Shown here: in pieces, positions 27,001-36,628 of the stretch
Layout of the letters: each line of letters starts with the position of its first letter
Numbering within the stretch: position 1 is the first letter of the stretch
Origin: an uncultured Lachnospira sp.
GTDB lineage: Bacteria; Bacillota; Clostridia; Lachnospirales; Lachnospiraceae
Direction: 5' to 3'
Length of the DNA stretch: 64,000 bases
NCBI GenBank assembly: GCA_946186125.1
Contig: CAMHLZ010000003.1
Span: 1 to 64,000 of the forward strand
Program-made: the position numbers and the translations under genes
Notes under the pieces: model-generated
Databases searched by the model: none
What the model was told of the DNA's origin: nothing
Seen by the model: the letters and a program-made list of their open reading frames with translations, nothing else

Positions 27001-27543
27001 TGCTATACCATGATCCTGAAGTTCAAGATAATAATTTCCCTCCCCAAATATCTCAAGATGCCTTAGTGCCGCCTTCTTTCCTTCTTCATACATTCCTTCT
27101 TTTAAATATCTCTGCACTTCACCTGCAAGACAGGCGCTAGATGCAATTATTCCGGAATGGTATTCTTTAAGCACCTCATAATCAACTCTTGGTTTATAAT
27201 AGAATCCTTCAGTAAATCCTTTGGAAACTATTTTAACCAGGTTGCTATATCCTTCATTATTTTCAGCAAGAAGAACCAGATGGTTGTATCTGTTATCATG
27301 GCTTCCGGTCTCTCTTTCAAATCTTGAGCCCGGTGCAACATATACTTCACATCCTATAACAGGCTTGATTCCCTCCGTTTTCATCGCCCTGTAAAAATCA
27401 ATCACTCCGTACATGACCCCGTGATCAGTTACGGCAATACTATCCATGCCAAGTTCTTTTACTCTTGCGGCCAATTCTTTTATCTTACAGGAACCATCTA
27501 AAAGACTATATTCCGTATGTACATGTAAGTGTGTAAATGCCAT
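24058..27543 (-). CDS. dnaE: DNA polymerase III alpha subunit (DnaE type)
   Basis: The 1161-residue replicative polymerase has an N-terminal PHP domain (HVHTEYSLLDG at 7-17, TDHGVMYG at 39-46, all metal-binding residues visible). The C-family palm holds the GPGRGSAAGS loop (355-364) and the aspartates of PDIDVDF (396-402). Fingers, a helix-hairpin-helix and a C-terminal OB-fold (about 990-1070, NVVIGGIITEVSVK) complete it. There is no 3'-5' exonuclease domain, so it is not PolC. In Firmicutes DnaE extends primers with PolC. Start ATG 27543 follows GGGGAAAATCAG. Confidence 0.96.
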   Translation of the reverse strand: MAFTHLHVHTEYSLLDGSCKIKELAARVKELGMDSIAVTDHGVMYGVIDFYRAMKTEGIKPVIGCEVYVAPGSRFERETGSHDNRYNHLVLLAENNEGYSNLVKIVSKGFTEGFYYKPRVDYEVLKEYHSGIIASSACLAGEVQRYLKEGMYEEGKKAALRHLEIFGEGNYYLELQDHGIAEQHIVNQQLLRLSRETGIPLIATNDVHYIKEEDSVAHDILLCIQTGKKVQDEDRMRYEGGQFYLKSEEEMKAVFPYALEAIENTHRIAERCNVEIEFGVPKLPKYDVPDGYDSYGYLKHLCDSGFEKRYPDGSAELKERLDYELTTIKNMGYVDYFLIVWDFINYAKRNGIMVGPGRGSAAGSIVAYCLEITDIDPIHYNLIFERFLNPERVSMPDIDVDFCYERRQEVIDYVVRKYGKEQVVQIVTFGTLKAKGVIRDVGRVLDLPYSVPDSIAKMIPNDLGMTIDGAMKVNKDLKSVYENDETIHNLIDMAKRLEGLPRHTSMHAAGVVISSKPVDEYVPLSKSMDGPIVTQYIMTTLEELGLLKMDFLGLRTLTVIRDAIALVEKNTGKKIDIDNIKIDDKEVLEYIGTGRTEGIFQLESAGMKNFMTELKPESIEDLIAGISLYRPGPMDFIPKYLAGKNNSDSITYDCPQLEPILKPTHGCIVYQEQVMQIVRDLAGYTWGRSDLVRRAMSKKKQYVMEQERKNFIYGNEEEGVKGCVNNGVDEQTAGKIYDEMMDFAKYAFNKSHAAAYAVVSYQTAYLKYYYPVEFMAAIMTSVIDNPGKVTSYIYTCKSMGIEILPPDINEGDSGFSVSGKSIRYSLSAIKSVGKNVIDSIVAEREKNGKYKSLKDFVERLSGKEVNKRTIESFIKAGAFDSFGANRKQMMIIYTPIMEEVANERKQSMDGQMSLFDMMSDEEKADFDIKMPDVEEYDRETLLAFEKEVIGVYVSGHPLEEYMSSIKKQVTAFSKDFIKDEEGNSVIKDGQNVVIGGIITEVSVKITKKGQQMAFAVLEDLYGTVEVVIFPKTYEKYKEILKEDNKVFITGRADEADENKGKMMSDTIVKFDSVPKQLWIQYENMEQYLKDAPELTVFSSAKGYDDLVVYIKSERKKKIVYNTCILAEKQNEIQRAAEKYGSDNVKVIEKSIENIRKMNYNK

Positions 27544-27582
27544 CTGATTTTCCCCGCCTTTCCTGTTCTATCCTACAACAAA

Positions 27583-27622
27583 AAGGCGACGGTCCGCCAC
27601 TGCTGCGACGTACTGTCACCTT
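27583..27622 (-). terminator. Terminator after the Crh-like gene
   Basis: On the minus strand AAGGTGAC and GTCGCCTT close a long GC-rich loop, then TTTTTG. It separates the crh block from dnaE. Confidence 0.65.
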
Positions 27623-27639
27623 TCTTATAGTTGATATAT

Positions 27640-27900
27640 CTACTGTCCTTTACTGCTTAAATAATGCTCAATACTGTCAATTGCTTCCTGCTCATCTTCA
27701 CCCTCTGCCGATACAATAACATGCTCTCCTGTTGCCAGTCCTAATGTCATCATTCCCATAATACTTTTTGCATTTACCTTCTTGTTATCATGCTCAACAT
27801 AAATAGAACTCTCGAATTTACTTGCCACCTGTACAAATACTGCCACAGGTCTTGCTTCCAGCCCCGTCTGAATTTCGATTGTCATATTTTTGGTTACCAT
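27640..27900 (-). CDS. crh: Crh-like HPr paralogue (catalytic His replaced by Glu)
   Basis: The 86-residue HPr fold has GLEARP at 13-18, so Glu15 stands where PTS HPr has its phosphorylated His15. It therefore cannot pass phosphate in sugar transport. Ser46 (NAKSIMGM, 43-50) is kept, so HprK can phosphorylate it and it can act as a CcpA co-repressor, as Crh does in Bacillus (Gln15 there). Position next to whiA and rapZ repeats the Bacillus crh locus. HprK is encoded 4 kb upstream on the same strand. Strong AAGGAGG site before ATG 27900. Confidence 0.85.
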   Translation of the reverse strand: MVTKNMTIEIQTGLEARPVAVFVQVASKFESSIYVEHDNKKVNAKSIMGMMTLGLATGEHVIVSAEGEDEQEAIDSIEHYLSSKGQ

Positions 27901-27914
27901 AATAGTTTTCCTCC

Positions 27915-28859
27915 TTAATTTCTTAAACCATCTGCTATCTCACTGATTTTTCTTAATCTGTGATTAACACCCGACTTACCTACAGGCGGACTGAGCATTT
28001 CCCCAAGTTCCTTCAGTGATGCATCCGGATTATCAAGTCTCGCTCTGGCTATCAATTCCAATCCCTCTGACAATTCTGATAATCCTACTGTATCTCTTAT
28101 GTAAGTAATATCCTCCATCTGCTTAACCGATGCAGATATGGTCTTTTTTAAATTTGCAGTTTCGCAATTAACTTTTCGGTTCACGGAATTACGCATTTCT
28201 TTTAAGATTCTTACGTTCTCCAGCTGCATCAATGCCACGTGTGCTTCCATGACGTTGAGTATATCTACTATTCCGGAACCCTCTTTGATATATACCACAT
28301 AATGCTTCTTCCTTTCAACTATTTTCGCATCAATATAAAAATATTTAATAATTTCTTTTAGTTGAACGGCTTTTTCCATCGTGGCGCAAACTATCTCAAA
28401 GTGATAAAATTTCTCCGGATCGCTTATAGAACCTGCCGATAAAAAAGCACCTCTTATAAACGCTCTCTTACAGCATTCCTGCATGACAACAACATTGTTT
28501 ACAATAGATAAATTCTCTGCAATCTCATTATCGTCATTCACAAGCTTAGTAGCAAGAAGAACTTTTCTTGCATCTTCATGTTCTTTCACAATCACCGAAT
28601 AAACTCTTGAATTTCTTACAAGGCTGTTTTGCCGAATAGAAATTTCAGTATTTATATTAAATGTTTTTTTTAATAATGTAAAGCACTTTCTTGCAACTGA
28701 TAAATTTTCTGTATGAATTTTTATCATGTACATATCATTTACCGAGATGGTAATACGTCCGCAAAGGCTGATAATTGCAGTTAATTCCGCTATCATACAA
28801 TGCCTCGCACCGCAGCTCTGCCTGGATAATTCTTCCTTTACCTGTCCTGAAAATGACAT
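27915..28859 (-). CDS. whiA: Sporulation/cell-division regulator WhiA
   Basis: The 314-residue protein has a degenerate LAGLIDADG homing-endonuclease fold (about 15-215) and a C-terminal helix-turn-helix (about 230-305) with NPDASLKELGEML and GKSGVNHRLRKI. WhiA controls division and chromosome segregation genes in Gram-positive bacteria. Start ATG 28859 follows AAAGGA at 7 bp; an ATG three codons earlier is too close. It lies 14 bp before crh and 16 bp after rapZ. Confidence 0.93.
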   Translation of the reverse strand: MSFSGQVKEELSRQSCGARHCMIAELTAIISLCGRITISVNDMYMIKIHTENLSVARKCFTLLKKTFNINTEISIRQNSLVRNSRVYSVIVKEHEDARKVLLATKLVNDDNEIAENLSIVNNVVVMQECCKRAFIRGAFLSAGSISDPEKFYHFEIVCATMEKAVQLKEIIKYFYIDAKIVERKKHYVVYIKEGSGIVDILNVMEAHVALMQLENVRILKEMRNSVNRKVNCETANLKKTISASVKQMEDITYIRDTVGLSELSEGLELIARARLDNPDASLKELGEMLSPPVGKSGVNHRLRKISEIADGLRN

Positions 28860-28875
28860 AAAAAACATCCTTTCG

Positions 28876-29748
28876 TTAACGTTTTATATCCCTGTGTTCA
28901 ATATTGACTCCTATTGAATCCATTTTATCAAGTCTTTCATACAATGCATTGGCCGTGGTAACCGAGCGGTGCTTTCCACCTGTACAGCCAACAGCTACAA
29001 CAAGCTGTGTTTTTCCCTCTTTTATATAATTTGGAATCAAAAACTCCATCATTTCCACCAATTTATCAATAAACTCAACTGAAACCGGTGAACTCATCAC
29101 GTAATCCTGAACTTCTTTTTCATTGCCCGTCTTGTATCGTAACTCATCTTCATAATACGGATTCGGCATAAATCTCACATCAAACACAAGGTCAGCATCA
29201 GTAGGAATCCCATATTTAAATCCAAATGACAATACTGATACGTATAGATTTCTGAAATTTCTGTCCTCTACAACTATTTTTTCCAGCTGTTGTTTTAACT
29301 CTCTGGTCAATGTTCTCGTGGTATCTATAATGTAGTCAGAACGATTTTTTAAAAATTCAATTGCATGTCTTTCTCTGCTTATTCCTTCGTCTATCCTTCC
29401 ACCTACTGATAACGGATGACTTCTTCTTGTTTCTTTATATCTTTTTATCAGTGTCTCATCACTTGCATCTAAAAAAATCATTTCGTAATCATATCTTCTC
29501 TTTATACTGTCTAATATCTCAGAGAGTTCATCAAGTGACTGTCCGCTTCTTATATCGATTCCCAATGCAAATTTTCTATTTTCATCATCACTTGAGAACG
29601 ACAATTCCGCAAATTTTGATATTAACTGTACAGGCAGATTGTCAACGCAAAAATATTGCGCATCTTCTAAAAATCTCAATACTGTACTTTTTCCTGCTCC
29701 CGACATTCCTGTCACAATAACGAATCTTTTGTTCAATTTATCTACCAT
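28876..29748 (-). CDS. rapZ: RNase adapter / nucleotide-binding protein RapZ (YvcJ)
   Basis: The 290-residue P-loop protein has Walker A GMSGAGKST (14-22), followed by the family block (YFCVDNLP). The conserved C-terminal domain has VAVGCTGGKHRSV. RapZ senses glucosamine-6-phosphate and controls GlmS levels in E. coli; YvcJ in Bacillus affects competence. It sits between murB and whiA with 15-16 bp gaps. The usual glmR (yvcK) gene found between rapZ and whiA in Bacillus is absent here. Confidence 0.93.
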   Translation of the reverse strand: MVDKLNKRFVIVTGMSGAGKSTVLRFLEDAQYFCVDNLPVQLISKFAELSFSSDDENRKFALGIDIRSGQSLDELSEILDSIKRRYDYEMIFLDASDETLIKRYKETRRSHPLSVGGRIDEGISRERHAIEFLKNRSDYIIDTTRTLTRELKQQLEKIVVEDRNFRNLYVSVLSFGFKYGIPTDADLVFDVRFMPNPYYEDELRYKTGNEKEVQDYVMSSPVSVEFIDKLVEMMEFLIPNYIKEGKTQLVVAVGCTGGKHRSVTTANALYERLDKMDSIGVNIEHRDIKR

Positions 29749-29763
29749 GCCTTTCGCTATTAT

Positions 29764-30660
29764 TTAACCCAGTATCTTTACTTCCGGTTCTAATCTTACA
29801 TTATATTTTTCAAATACTTTGTCAGATACATAATCCATCAATTCTAATATGTCAGATGCCGTTGCATTCTCTTTATTTATGATAAAGCCGCAATGTTTTT
29901 CCGACACCTGTGCACCGCCTATCATTTTTCCCCTGAGCCCTGCATCCATTATGAGTTTGCCTGCAAAATACCCTTCCGGACGTTTAAAAGTACTTCCTGC
30001 ACTCGGATACTCTAATGGCTGTTTTTCTTTTCTTTTTCGCGCAAAATCATCCATCGCAGCCTTTATCTCTTCTTTTTTTCCGTGCTCTAATCTCATAACC
30101 GACTCAAGTACTATGTAATGCTTTTCCATTACTATACTATGTCTGTATCCCAATTTCAATTCACTGTTATTTAAATTCAAAATATTTCCGTTTTCATCAA
30201 GTACTTTTACACTTTCTAATATCTGGGACATTTCTCCACCGTATGCTCCCGCATTCATGGTTACGGCACCACCAAGCGAACCCGGAATTCCGGATGCAAA
30301 CTCAAGTCCGGTAAGTCCTTCTTTATATGCCAATGACGCTATCTTTGACAGTTTAGTTCCTGCAAGTGCCTTTATCGTATTTCCTGATACCTCGCATTTA
30401 TCAAACTCCCCGCCTATATATATGACTGCGCCATTGTATCCCGTGTCCTTTACCAACAGATTGCTTCCATTTCCAACTATGTAATACGAAACCGAGTTTT
30501 CTTTGAGATATTTTATCAGTTTTCCAATATTATCTGCATCCGGTATAAGAAAGTATTTTGCACTTCCTCCTGCCTTGAATGTGGTATGTCTGCTCATATC
30601 TTCATTTTCTAAAACGTTTTCCATTCCTATTATTTGTTTTATTTTTTCTATATCTATCAT
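29764..30660 (-). CDS. murB: UDP-N-acetylenolpyruvoylglucosamine reductase
   Basis: The 298-residue FAD enzyme reduces UDP-GlcNAc-enolpyruvate to UDP-MurNAc, an early step in peptidoglycan synthesis. It has the FAD-binding TTFKAGGSAKYF, VGNGSNLL, FASGIPGSLGGAVTMNAGAYG and the C-terminal catalytic PSAGSTFKRPEG. This is the type II (short) form typical of Gram-positives. The start is uncertain. ATG 30660 fits homologues but has no ribosome site; a TATAAT lies about 6 bp upstream, so a leaderless mRNA is possible. A TTG at 30699 keeps the frame open. Confidence 0.92.
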   Translation of the reverse strand: MIDIEKIKQIIGMENVLENEDMSRHTTFKAGGSAKYFLIPDADNIGKLIKYLKENSVSYYIVGNGSNLLVKDTGYNGAVIYIGGEFDKCEVSGNTIKALAGTKLSKIASLAYKEGLTGLEFASGIPGSLGGAVTMNAGAYGGEMSQILESVKVLDENGNILNLNNSELKLGYRHSIVMEKHYIVLESVMRLEHGKKEEIKAAMDDFARKRKEKQPLEYPSAGSTFKRPEGYFAGKLIMDAGLRGKMIGGAQVSEKHCGFIINKENATASDILELMDYVSDKVFEKYNVRLEPEVKILG

Positions 30661-30682
30661 ACCATAATTATACCGCTTGAAA

Positions 30683-30710
30683 GCGCTGCCTTTTGGCAAC
30701 GCTTTCTTCT
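30683..30710. repeat. Hairpin between the glucokinase and murB genes
   Basis: GAAAGCGCTGCC and GGCAACGCTTTC flank TTTT with one wobble pair. No T-run follows on either strand, so it may be a processing or stability stem rather than a full terminator. Confidence 0.6.
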
Positions 30711-30733
30711 ACAGTATTCTACCTTTCCAATTT

Positions 30734-31678
30734 TTAACACAAAATTAATGCTGCTGCACCGTACATACCCGCATCATTTCCCAATGTTGCCAATGCAAAT
30801 TTTGCATTTCTGCATGCTTTAAATGCTTTTTCCATATATTTTTCTTCTATCTTATCAAGAAGAAATTTGCCTGCTTTGCTAACACCGCCTCCTATAACTA
30901 TTACCTGTGGATTTGTTACTGCTGCTATGTGTGCGGCTGCAATCCCGAGGTACTCTGCTAGTTTATCAACTACTATCATAGCCGCCTCATCACCCTCTTT
31001 TGCAGCGTCAAATATATCTTTACACGTAAAATCCGGAATTTCTCTTAATTTTGTAGGCATATCCGTTTTTGCAAGAAGTTTTTTCGCTTCCCGGACGATT
31101 CCTGTCGCAGAACCTACTGTCTCAAGGCATCCTTTCTTTCCGCATCCGCATACTTCTGCATCTTCATCATACACTACAGGCATATGTCCGATTTCACCTG
31201 CTGCCCCGTTTGAGCCCGTGATAATCTTATCGCCTATGATTACGCCTCCACCTACTCCTGTGCCAAGCGTGATAAGAATCAGGTCTTCAAAACCGATTCC
31301 ACCCCCCTGCCAGTTCTCACCAAGTGCTGCAACATTTGCATCATTTCCGGCTTTTACCTTAACTCCTCCGAGCATCTGCGAAAGTTTTTCTTCTACGTTG
31401 AATACGCCCCATCCAAGGTTAACACAGTTTAATACTGTTCCATCTTTTGTTATAGGACCCGGAATTCCGATTCCTACTCCAAGTAAATCTTCTCTGCTTA
31501 TCTTTTTTTCTACAAGTTTTTTATCTATCTCATTACAGATATCTTCAAGAATATGACTTCCTTCATCTTCTTTTCTTGTAGGAATCTCCCAGCTGTCTAT
31601 AAGCTTAGCTTCCGTTGTGAATATTCCCATTTTAACTGTCGTTCCTCCGACATCTATACCAAAACATATTTTTTCCAT
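30734..31678 (-). CDS. glcK: ROK-family glucokinase
   Basis: The 314-residue kinase phosphorylates glucose with ATP. It has GIDVGGTTVKMGIF (7-20, phosphate 1), the ROK signature with ITLGTGVGGGVI, the sugar-binding GEIGHM and the zinc motif CGCGKKGCLE. There is no N-terminal helix-turn-helix, so it is a kinase and not a NagC/XylR-type repressor. It lies between hprK and murB and fits the carbon-control theme of the operon. AGGAGG-type site before ATG 31678. Confidence 0.9.
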   Translation of the reverse strand: MEKICFGIDVGGTTVKMGIFTTEAKLIDSWEIPTRKEDEGSHILEDICNEIDKKLVEKKISREDLLGVGIGIPGPITKDGTVLNCVNLGWGVFNVEEKLSQMLGGVKVKAGNDANVAALGENWQGGGIGFEDLILITLGTGVGGGVIIGDKIITGSNGAAGEIGHMPVVYDEDAEVCGCGKKGCLETVGSATGIVREAKKLLAKTDMPTKLREIPDFTCKDIFDAAKEGDEAAMIVVDKLAEYLGIAAAHIAAVTNPQVIVIGGGVSKAGKFLLDKIEEKYMEKAFKACRNAKFALATLGNDAGMYGAAALILC

Positions 31679-31707
31679 CTCTTATCCTCCATGTGTAATA
31701 CATTTAA

Positions 31708-32640
31708 TTAATTATCGTTTTTGCTTACAAGACTCGCCTGCACACGGTTATATAATTCCTGTGCAGCGTTGTAACCCATCTGCTTCTGTCTGTGATTAAC
31801 TGCGGCTGATTCTACTATAACCGCAAGGTTTCGTCCCGGTCTTATTGGTATCGAATTACATACAACCTTATTTCCTAAAAATTCAATGAACTGTTCTTCC
31901 AATCCGAGTCTGTCATATTCTTTCTCACGGCTCCACTCTTCAAGCTTTATGACCATGTCTATATTTCCGGTCTCTTTTACACTCTGCACACCGAATAATG
32001 TCTTAACATCAACTATCCCTATACCTCTTAGTTCAATAAAATGTCTCGTAATATCAGGCGCCGTTCCGACTAGTGATACATCACTTACTTTTCTGATTTC
32101 CACAACATCATCACTTACAAGTCTGTGTCCACGCTTTATAAGTTCAAGTGCAGCTTCACTTTTACCTATACCGCTTTCACCCATTATCAGAACACCTTCA
32201 CCATAAACGTCTACTAATACTCCATGAATAGAAATACATGGTGCAAGTTCCACATTCAACCATCTGATAATCTCTGCCATAAATGCTGACGTGGTATTTG
32301 ATGTATTAAGAACCGGCACTCCATACTCATTCGCGAGTTCTAACAGTTCCTCGCCCGGCTTTAAGTCCCTGCAAAAAATCAGGCACGGTATCTTTGCAAG
32401 CAAAATCTCCTTATATACTTCTTTTCGTTTTTCAATATCAAGCTGCTCGAGATAAGTATATTCTACGAACCCTATGACCTGTACTCTGTCATTGGGGAAA
32501 TGTTCATAAAATCCCGTAAGCTGCAAAGCAGGTCTGTTAATATCTGTCTGTGTTACTTTTATAGAATCTGTATCTATGTCAGGTGTAAGGTTGTTCAGAC
32601 ACATCTTCTCAATAATCTTACTTAAACTAACTGATTGCAT
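31708..32640 (-). CDS. hprK: HPr kinase/phosphorylase
   Basis: The 310-residue bifunctional enzyme phosphorylates and dephosphorylates Ser46 of HPr and Crh in response to fructose bisphosphate and phosphate. It has an N-terminal domain (1-125) with the conserved H-G in CISIHGVLVDVYG. The P-loop is GESGIGKS (154-161), followed by HRLVSDDVVE and the C-terminal signature (LRGIGIVDVKTLFG). The Crh-like substrate is encoded downstream in the same block. Ribosome site GGAAGG precedes ATG 32640. Confidence 0.96.
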   Translation of the reverse strand: MQSVSLSKIIEKMCLNNLTPDIDTDSIKVTQTDINRPALQLTGFYEHFPNDRVQVIGFVEYTYLEQLDIEKRKEVYKEILLAKIPCLIFCRDLKPGEELLELANEYGVPVLNTSNTTSAFMAEIIRWLNVELAPCISIHGVLVDVYGEGVLIMGESGIGKSEAALELIKRGHRLVSDDVVEIRKVSDVSLVGTAPDITRHFIELRGIGIVDVKTLFGVQSVKETGNIDMVIKLEEWSREKEYDRLGLEEQFIEFLGNKVVCNSIPIRPGRNLAVIVESAAVNHRQKQMGYNAAQELYNRVQASLVSKNDN

Positions 32641-32703
32641 TCAAAAAATACCTTCCTTCCATACATTTTTATCGATATTAGAATATGGTATCATTGTATC
32701 ACA

Positions 32704-34557
32704 TTAGTGGAAAAATTCATAGACTTTTTGTGCCGCAGTCTGGTTCATGGATGGAACTTTTTTTAATTCCTCCACGTCTGCATTTTTTATGCCTTCTATT
32801 GACATAAAGTATTTCATCAAAGCCTTTTTTCTTGATGGTCCTATTCCTTCTATGTCATCAAGTACAGAATGTATTTGTGCCTTTCCTCTGAGGCTCTTAT
32901 GATATTCTATTGCAAATCTGTGTGTTTCATCCTGTATTCTTGTTATCAGCCGGAATTCTTCAGAATGTGTGTCTATCGGTATCTCCCGGTTGTCAAAATA
33001 CAATCCTCTTGTCCGGTGACGGTCATCTTTTACCATTCCACAAACCGCAATGTCTAAATTGTATTTTTTTAGAACTTTCAATGCAATGTTTACCTGTCCT
33101 CTTCCTCCATCCATCATTATCAGATCCGGAAATCTTGTGAATTTCCCCTCATCTATCTTTTTTTCTTCTAATGCTGCCATCTCTTTTAGTCCATGCTCAA
33201 ATCTTCTTGTCAATACCTCTTCCATACTGGCATAATCATCCGGTCCTTTAACGGATTTAATTTTGAATTTCCTGTAATCATTTCTTTTTGGCTTTCCATT
33301 TTCATATACTACCATTGAACCTACTGATTCAAATCCGTTTGTATTTGATATATCGTATGATTCCACTCTTACGATTTTTTTCATGCCAAGCAGGCTGCTG
33401 ATAGCTGCCATCGCACCCGTCGTGCGTATTTCTTCACGTTTTATCTTCTCTCTATCCTGAGTAAGTACCATTGTCGCATTTTTTGTCGCCAGCTCTACGA
33501 GCTTTTCTTTTTCTCCTTTTTTAGGTACTTTTATCTCAACTTTGCTTCCTTTTTTTACAGTCAGCCACTGTTCTAGAATCTGTAAATCTTCTATATCACA
33601 TTGAACAAGCAGTTCTTTTGGTATATATGGCGTGCCGGCATAGTACTGTTTGATAAAACTCGACAGTAATTCGCCCCCGCTATGCTGCATGGCTGTTGTC
33701 AGATGAAAATGCTCTCTACCGAGCAATTTTCCCTGTCTTATAAAGAACACCTGCACAACGGCATCCGGTCCGTCAGCCGAATAGGCGAGTACGTCTCTGT
33801 CCATCAATTCACTGCTTGTGATTTTCTGTTTCTGTGCTATGTTTTTTACACTTTGCAGTAAATCTCTGTATCCTGCAGCCTCTTCATATTCCATTTTTTC
33901 CGAAGCGTTGTACATCTTTTTTTCTAACATTTCTATCACTTCATCATAACTGCCATTTAAAAACTCCTGTACTTTTTTAAACCTCACCCTATATTCTTCC
34001 TGCGAAATGTATCCCATACACGGTGCATCGCATTGACGTATATGATAATTCAGACACGGTCTTCCTTTTCCGATATCTCCCGGTAATGATTTGCCACATG
34101 TACGCACTTTGTAAATTTTTGTCAATAGCTCTATAGTGTCTTTTACCGCCCCCGCACTTGTATATGGCCCGTAGTATTTTGAATTGTCTTTTTTCATTTT
34201 TCTTGCAAACATGACTCTTGGATAGGATTCATTTACCGTAAGCCTTATGAACGGGTATGCTTTATCATCTTTAAGCATTGTATTATACTTTGGCCGGTGC
34301 TCTTTTATAAGGTTGCATTCAAGTATCAGGGCTTCCATCTCCGAGTCCGTGACAATGTACTCAAATCTTTTGATTCTTGCTACCATCTGTTCTATCTTCG
34401 GTGAACGCACACGGCTTTCCTGAAAGTATTGTCTGACCCTGTTTTTCAGGCTGACTGCCTTTCCTATGTAGATTATTTCATCTTTTTCATCATGCATAAT
34501 ATAAACTCCCGGTTGTCCCGGGAGTTTTTTTAGTTCTTCTCTAATATCGAAATACAT
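32704..34557 (-). CDS. uvrC: Excinuclease ABC subunit C
   Basis: The 617-residue nuclease makes both incisions in nucleotide excision repair. It has an N-terminal GIY-YIG domain ([19 protein letters not shown], 15-33), a UVR motif binding UvrB (about 200-235), the C-terminal RNase H-like endonuclease ([20 protein letters not shown]) and a terminal helix-hairpin-helix. Its ATG overlaps the end of ftsH by 28 bp, and its ribosome site (GAGGAAAAAGA) is inside ftsH. Confidence 0.96.
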   Translation of the reverse strand: MYFDIREELKKLPGQPGVYIMHDEKDEIIYIGKAVSLKNRVRQYFQESRVRSPKIEQMVARIKRFEYIVTDSEMEALILECNLIKEHRPKYNTMLKDDKAYPFIRLTVNESYPRVMFARKMKKDNSKYYGPYTSAGAVKDTIELLTKIYKVRTCGKSLPGDIGKGRPCLNYHIRQCDAPCMGYISQEEYRVRFKKVQEFLNGSYDEVIEMLEKKMYNASEKMEYEEAAGYRDLLQSVKNIAQKQKITSSELMDRDVLAYSADGPDAVVQVFFIRQGKLLGREHFHLTTAMQHSGGELLSSFIKQYYAGTPYIPKELLVQCDIEDLQILEQWLTVKKGSKVEIKVPKKGEKEKLVELATKNATMVLTQDREKIKREEIRTTGAMAAISSLLGMKKIVRVESYDISNTNGFESVGSMVVYENGKPKRNDYRKFKIKSVKGPDDYASMEEVLTRRFEHGLKEMAALEEKKIDEGKFTRFPDLIMMDGGRGQVNIALKVLKKYNLDIAVCGMVKDDRHRTRGLYFDNREIPIDTHSEEFRLITRIQDETHRFAIEYHKSLRGKAQIHSVLDDIEGIGPSRKKALMKYFMSIEGIKNADVEELKKVPSMNQTAAQKVYEFFH

Positions 34558-36443
34558 TCTTTTTCCTCTTTGTTTTCTTCTTCTATTCCGTTTACAGAAT
34601 TAAATATCCTCATAAATTCTTTTCCTGTAATCGTCTCTTTTTCGTAAAGAAATTCTGCGATTGCATCCAATGCTTTTCTGTTATCACTGAGTAGTTTTTT
34701 TGCTCTTTCGTAGCATTCTTTCAGTAAGTTTTTAACTTCTTCATCTACTTCTGCCGCCGTTGCATCACTGCAATTTAATGTAGCTCGTCCGTCTAAATAT
34801 CTGTTCTCTACTACCTCTAATGACATGAGTCCAAATTTTTCTGACATTCCGTATTGTGCTATCATTGCTCTTGCAAGTTCTGTCGCCTTCTCCATATCGT
34901 TTGACGCTCCGGTAGTCACTGATGAAAATACTATCTCTTCTGATGCACGTCCTGCTAATAATGTTACAATCCTTACAAGCATTTCTTCTTTTGACATAAG
35001 GAACTTTTCTTCCTCCGGCACCTGCATCACGTATCCCAGCGCTCCCATCGTTCTCGGTACTATCGTTATCTTTTGTACCGGTTCTGCCTGCTTTTCGAGC
35101 GCTGTAATCAATGCGTGTCCAACCTCATGATATGCAACTGTCTTTTTCTCTTTCGGACTTAATATTCTGTCTTTTTTCTCTTTTCCTGCTATAACTACTT
35201 CTACTGATTCTAACAAGTCTTTTTGTGATATCGCTTTTCTTCCTGCTTTTACTGCGGTAATCGCTGCCTCATTTATCATATTTGCCAAATCAGAACCTAC
35301 TGCTCCTGATGTCGATAGTGCTATCTCTTCAAGGTCAACTGTCTCGTCCATCGATACACCTTTTGAATGTACTTTGAGCACATCGATTCTTCCTTTTAAA
35401 TCCGGCTTATCTACAATGATTCTTCTGTCAAATCTTCCCGGTCTTAGTAATGCCTTATCAAGAACATTTGGTCTGTTCGTAGCCGCAAGTATGAATAGGC
35501 CTTTTGAGGTGTCAAATCCGTCCATCTCTGCGAGTAACTGATTCAATGTCTGTTCACGTTCAGAATCTACTCCTCCACGTCCATTGTCTCTGCTTTTTCC
35601 TATGGCATCTATCTCATCTATGAAGATGATACATGGTGCAGACTGCTGTGCCTGTCTGAACAGGTCTCTTACTCTTGATGCTCCCACTCCTACATACATT
35701 TCTACAAAGTCTGAACCTGCAAGTGAAAAGAACGGCACGTTTGCTTCTCCCGCTACTGCCTTCGCAAGTAATGTCTTTCCCGTACCCGGTGGTCCTACTA
35801 ACAATGCTCCCTTTGGCAGCTTTGCTCCTATTTTAGCATATTTCCCCGGTGAGTGCAGGAAATCAACTATTTCTACAAGTGATTCTTTTGCCTCTTCCTG
35901 TCCTGCCACATCCTGGAATGTAACTCCTGTCTCTTTTTCTACATATACTTTTGCATTTGAACGTCCCACTCCCATTATTCCGCCTCCGCCTCCGGACATT
36001 TTTCTGAATATCAGCATTCCAAATAAGTAGATGATTGCAAATGGCAGCAGGTACTCTAAAAGTATGATTGCTATATTGGAGCTTTGGTTATCAAGTTTTC
36101 CTTTGAAGCTTATATTATCTGATTTTTTTAGTTCTTCTATTATGCTCGGGTCGTTTAATTCTGTTGTCCAGTATGTGTATTTTATATATGAATTTGCAGC
36201 CTCCTTTGGTAGTATAGTAATCTTACCTGATGAAGAAAACTCCACTGAATCTATCTCATCATTCTTTATCATTTCAAGAAATTTGTCATATGTTATCTCT
36301 GTCGTCGTTACATTGTTCATCACTGTCGACATTACTGCACTTCCAATTAATGTTATAAATGCAGCTATAATTAATATTATGACCGTCTGCTTTGTCTTAG
36401 GAGATTTCTGTGACGGATCATTTTTCTTATTATCATCTTCCAT
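34530..36443 (-). CDS. ftsH: ATP-dependent zinc metalloprotease FtsH
   Basis: The 637-residue membrane protease degrades unneeded or damaged membrane and soluble proteins. Membrane helices lie at about 20-42 and 123-146 around an outside domain. The AAA module has Walker A GPPGTGKT (217-224), Walker [10 protein letters not shown], the second region of homology ([20 protein letters not shown]), and the zinc site HEVGH (439-443). The SPFH/NfeD proteins elsewhere in the window are possible modulators. It is followed by uvrC with a 28-bp overlap. Confidence 0.97.
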   Translation of the reverse strand: MEDDNKKNDPSQKSPKTKQTVIILIIAAFITLIGSAVMSTVMNNVTTTEITYDKFLEMIKNDEIDSVEFSSSGKITILPKEAANSYIKYTYWTTELNDPSIIEELKKSDNISFKGKLDNQSSNIAIILLEYLLPFAIIYLFGMLIFRKMSGGGGGIMGVGRSNAKVYVEKETGVTFQDVAGQEEAKESLVEIVDFLHSPGKYAKIGAKLPKGALLVGPPGTGKTLLAKAVAGEANVPFFSLAGSDFVEMYVGVGASRVRDLFRQAQQSAPCIIFIDEIDAIGKSRDNGRGGVDSEREQTLNQLLAEMDGFDTSKGLFILAATNRPNVLDKALLRPGRFDRRIIVDKPDLKGRIDVLKVHSKGVSMDETVDLEEIALSTSGAVGSDLANMINEAAITAVKAGRKAISQKDLLESVEVVIAGKEKKDRILSPKEKKTVAYHEVGHALITALEKQAEPVQKITIVPRTMGALGYVMQVPEEEKFLMSKEEMLVRIVTLLAGRASEEIVFSSVTTGASNDMEKATELARAMIAQYGMSEKFGLMSLEVVENRYLDGRATLNCSDATAAEVDEEVKNLLKECYERAKKLLSDNRKALDAIAEFLYEKETITGKEFMRIFNSVNGIEEENKEEKECISILEKN

Positions 36444-36583
36444 TCATTCTAACCATGCCTTTCATAATAATAAACAATTATATGATTAGTTTAACCATAA
36501 ATCAATATTCTTATTGAGAAATTAACAAACTTATCACATTTTTTGTTATTATTTGCTTATATTTACTTTTGGGGTAAACTTAG

Positions 36584-36611
36584 AAAGAGGCGGTCTTTTT
36601 GCCGCCTCTTT
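36584..36611 (-). terminator. Terminator of the large surface-protein gene
   Basis: A perfect 10-bp stem AAAGAGGCGG/CCGCCTCTTT lies 18 bp past the stop codon; the loop is a T-run on the plus strand. Confidence 0.8.
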
Positions 36612-36628
36612 ATTCCTCATTTAATCCA

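Noticed and set aside
30867-31556. 229-codon open frame opposite the glucokinase gene
   Set aside because: A shadow of the ROK gene; Pro/Ser-rich translation with no family resemblance.
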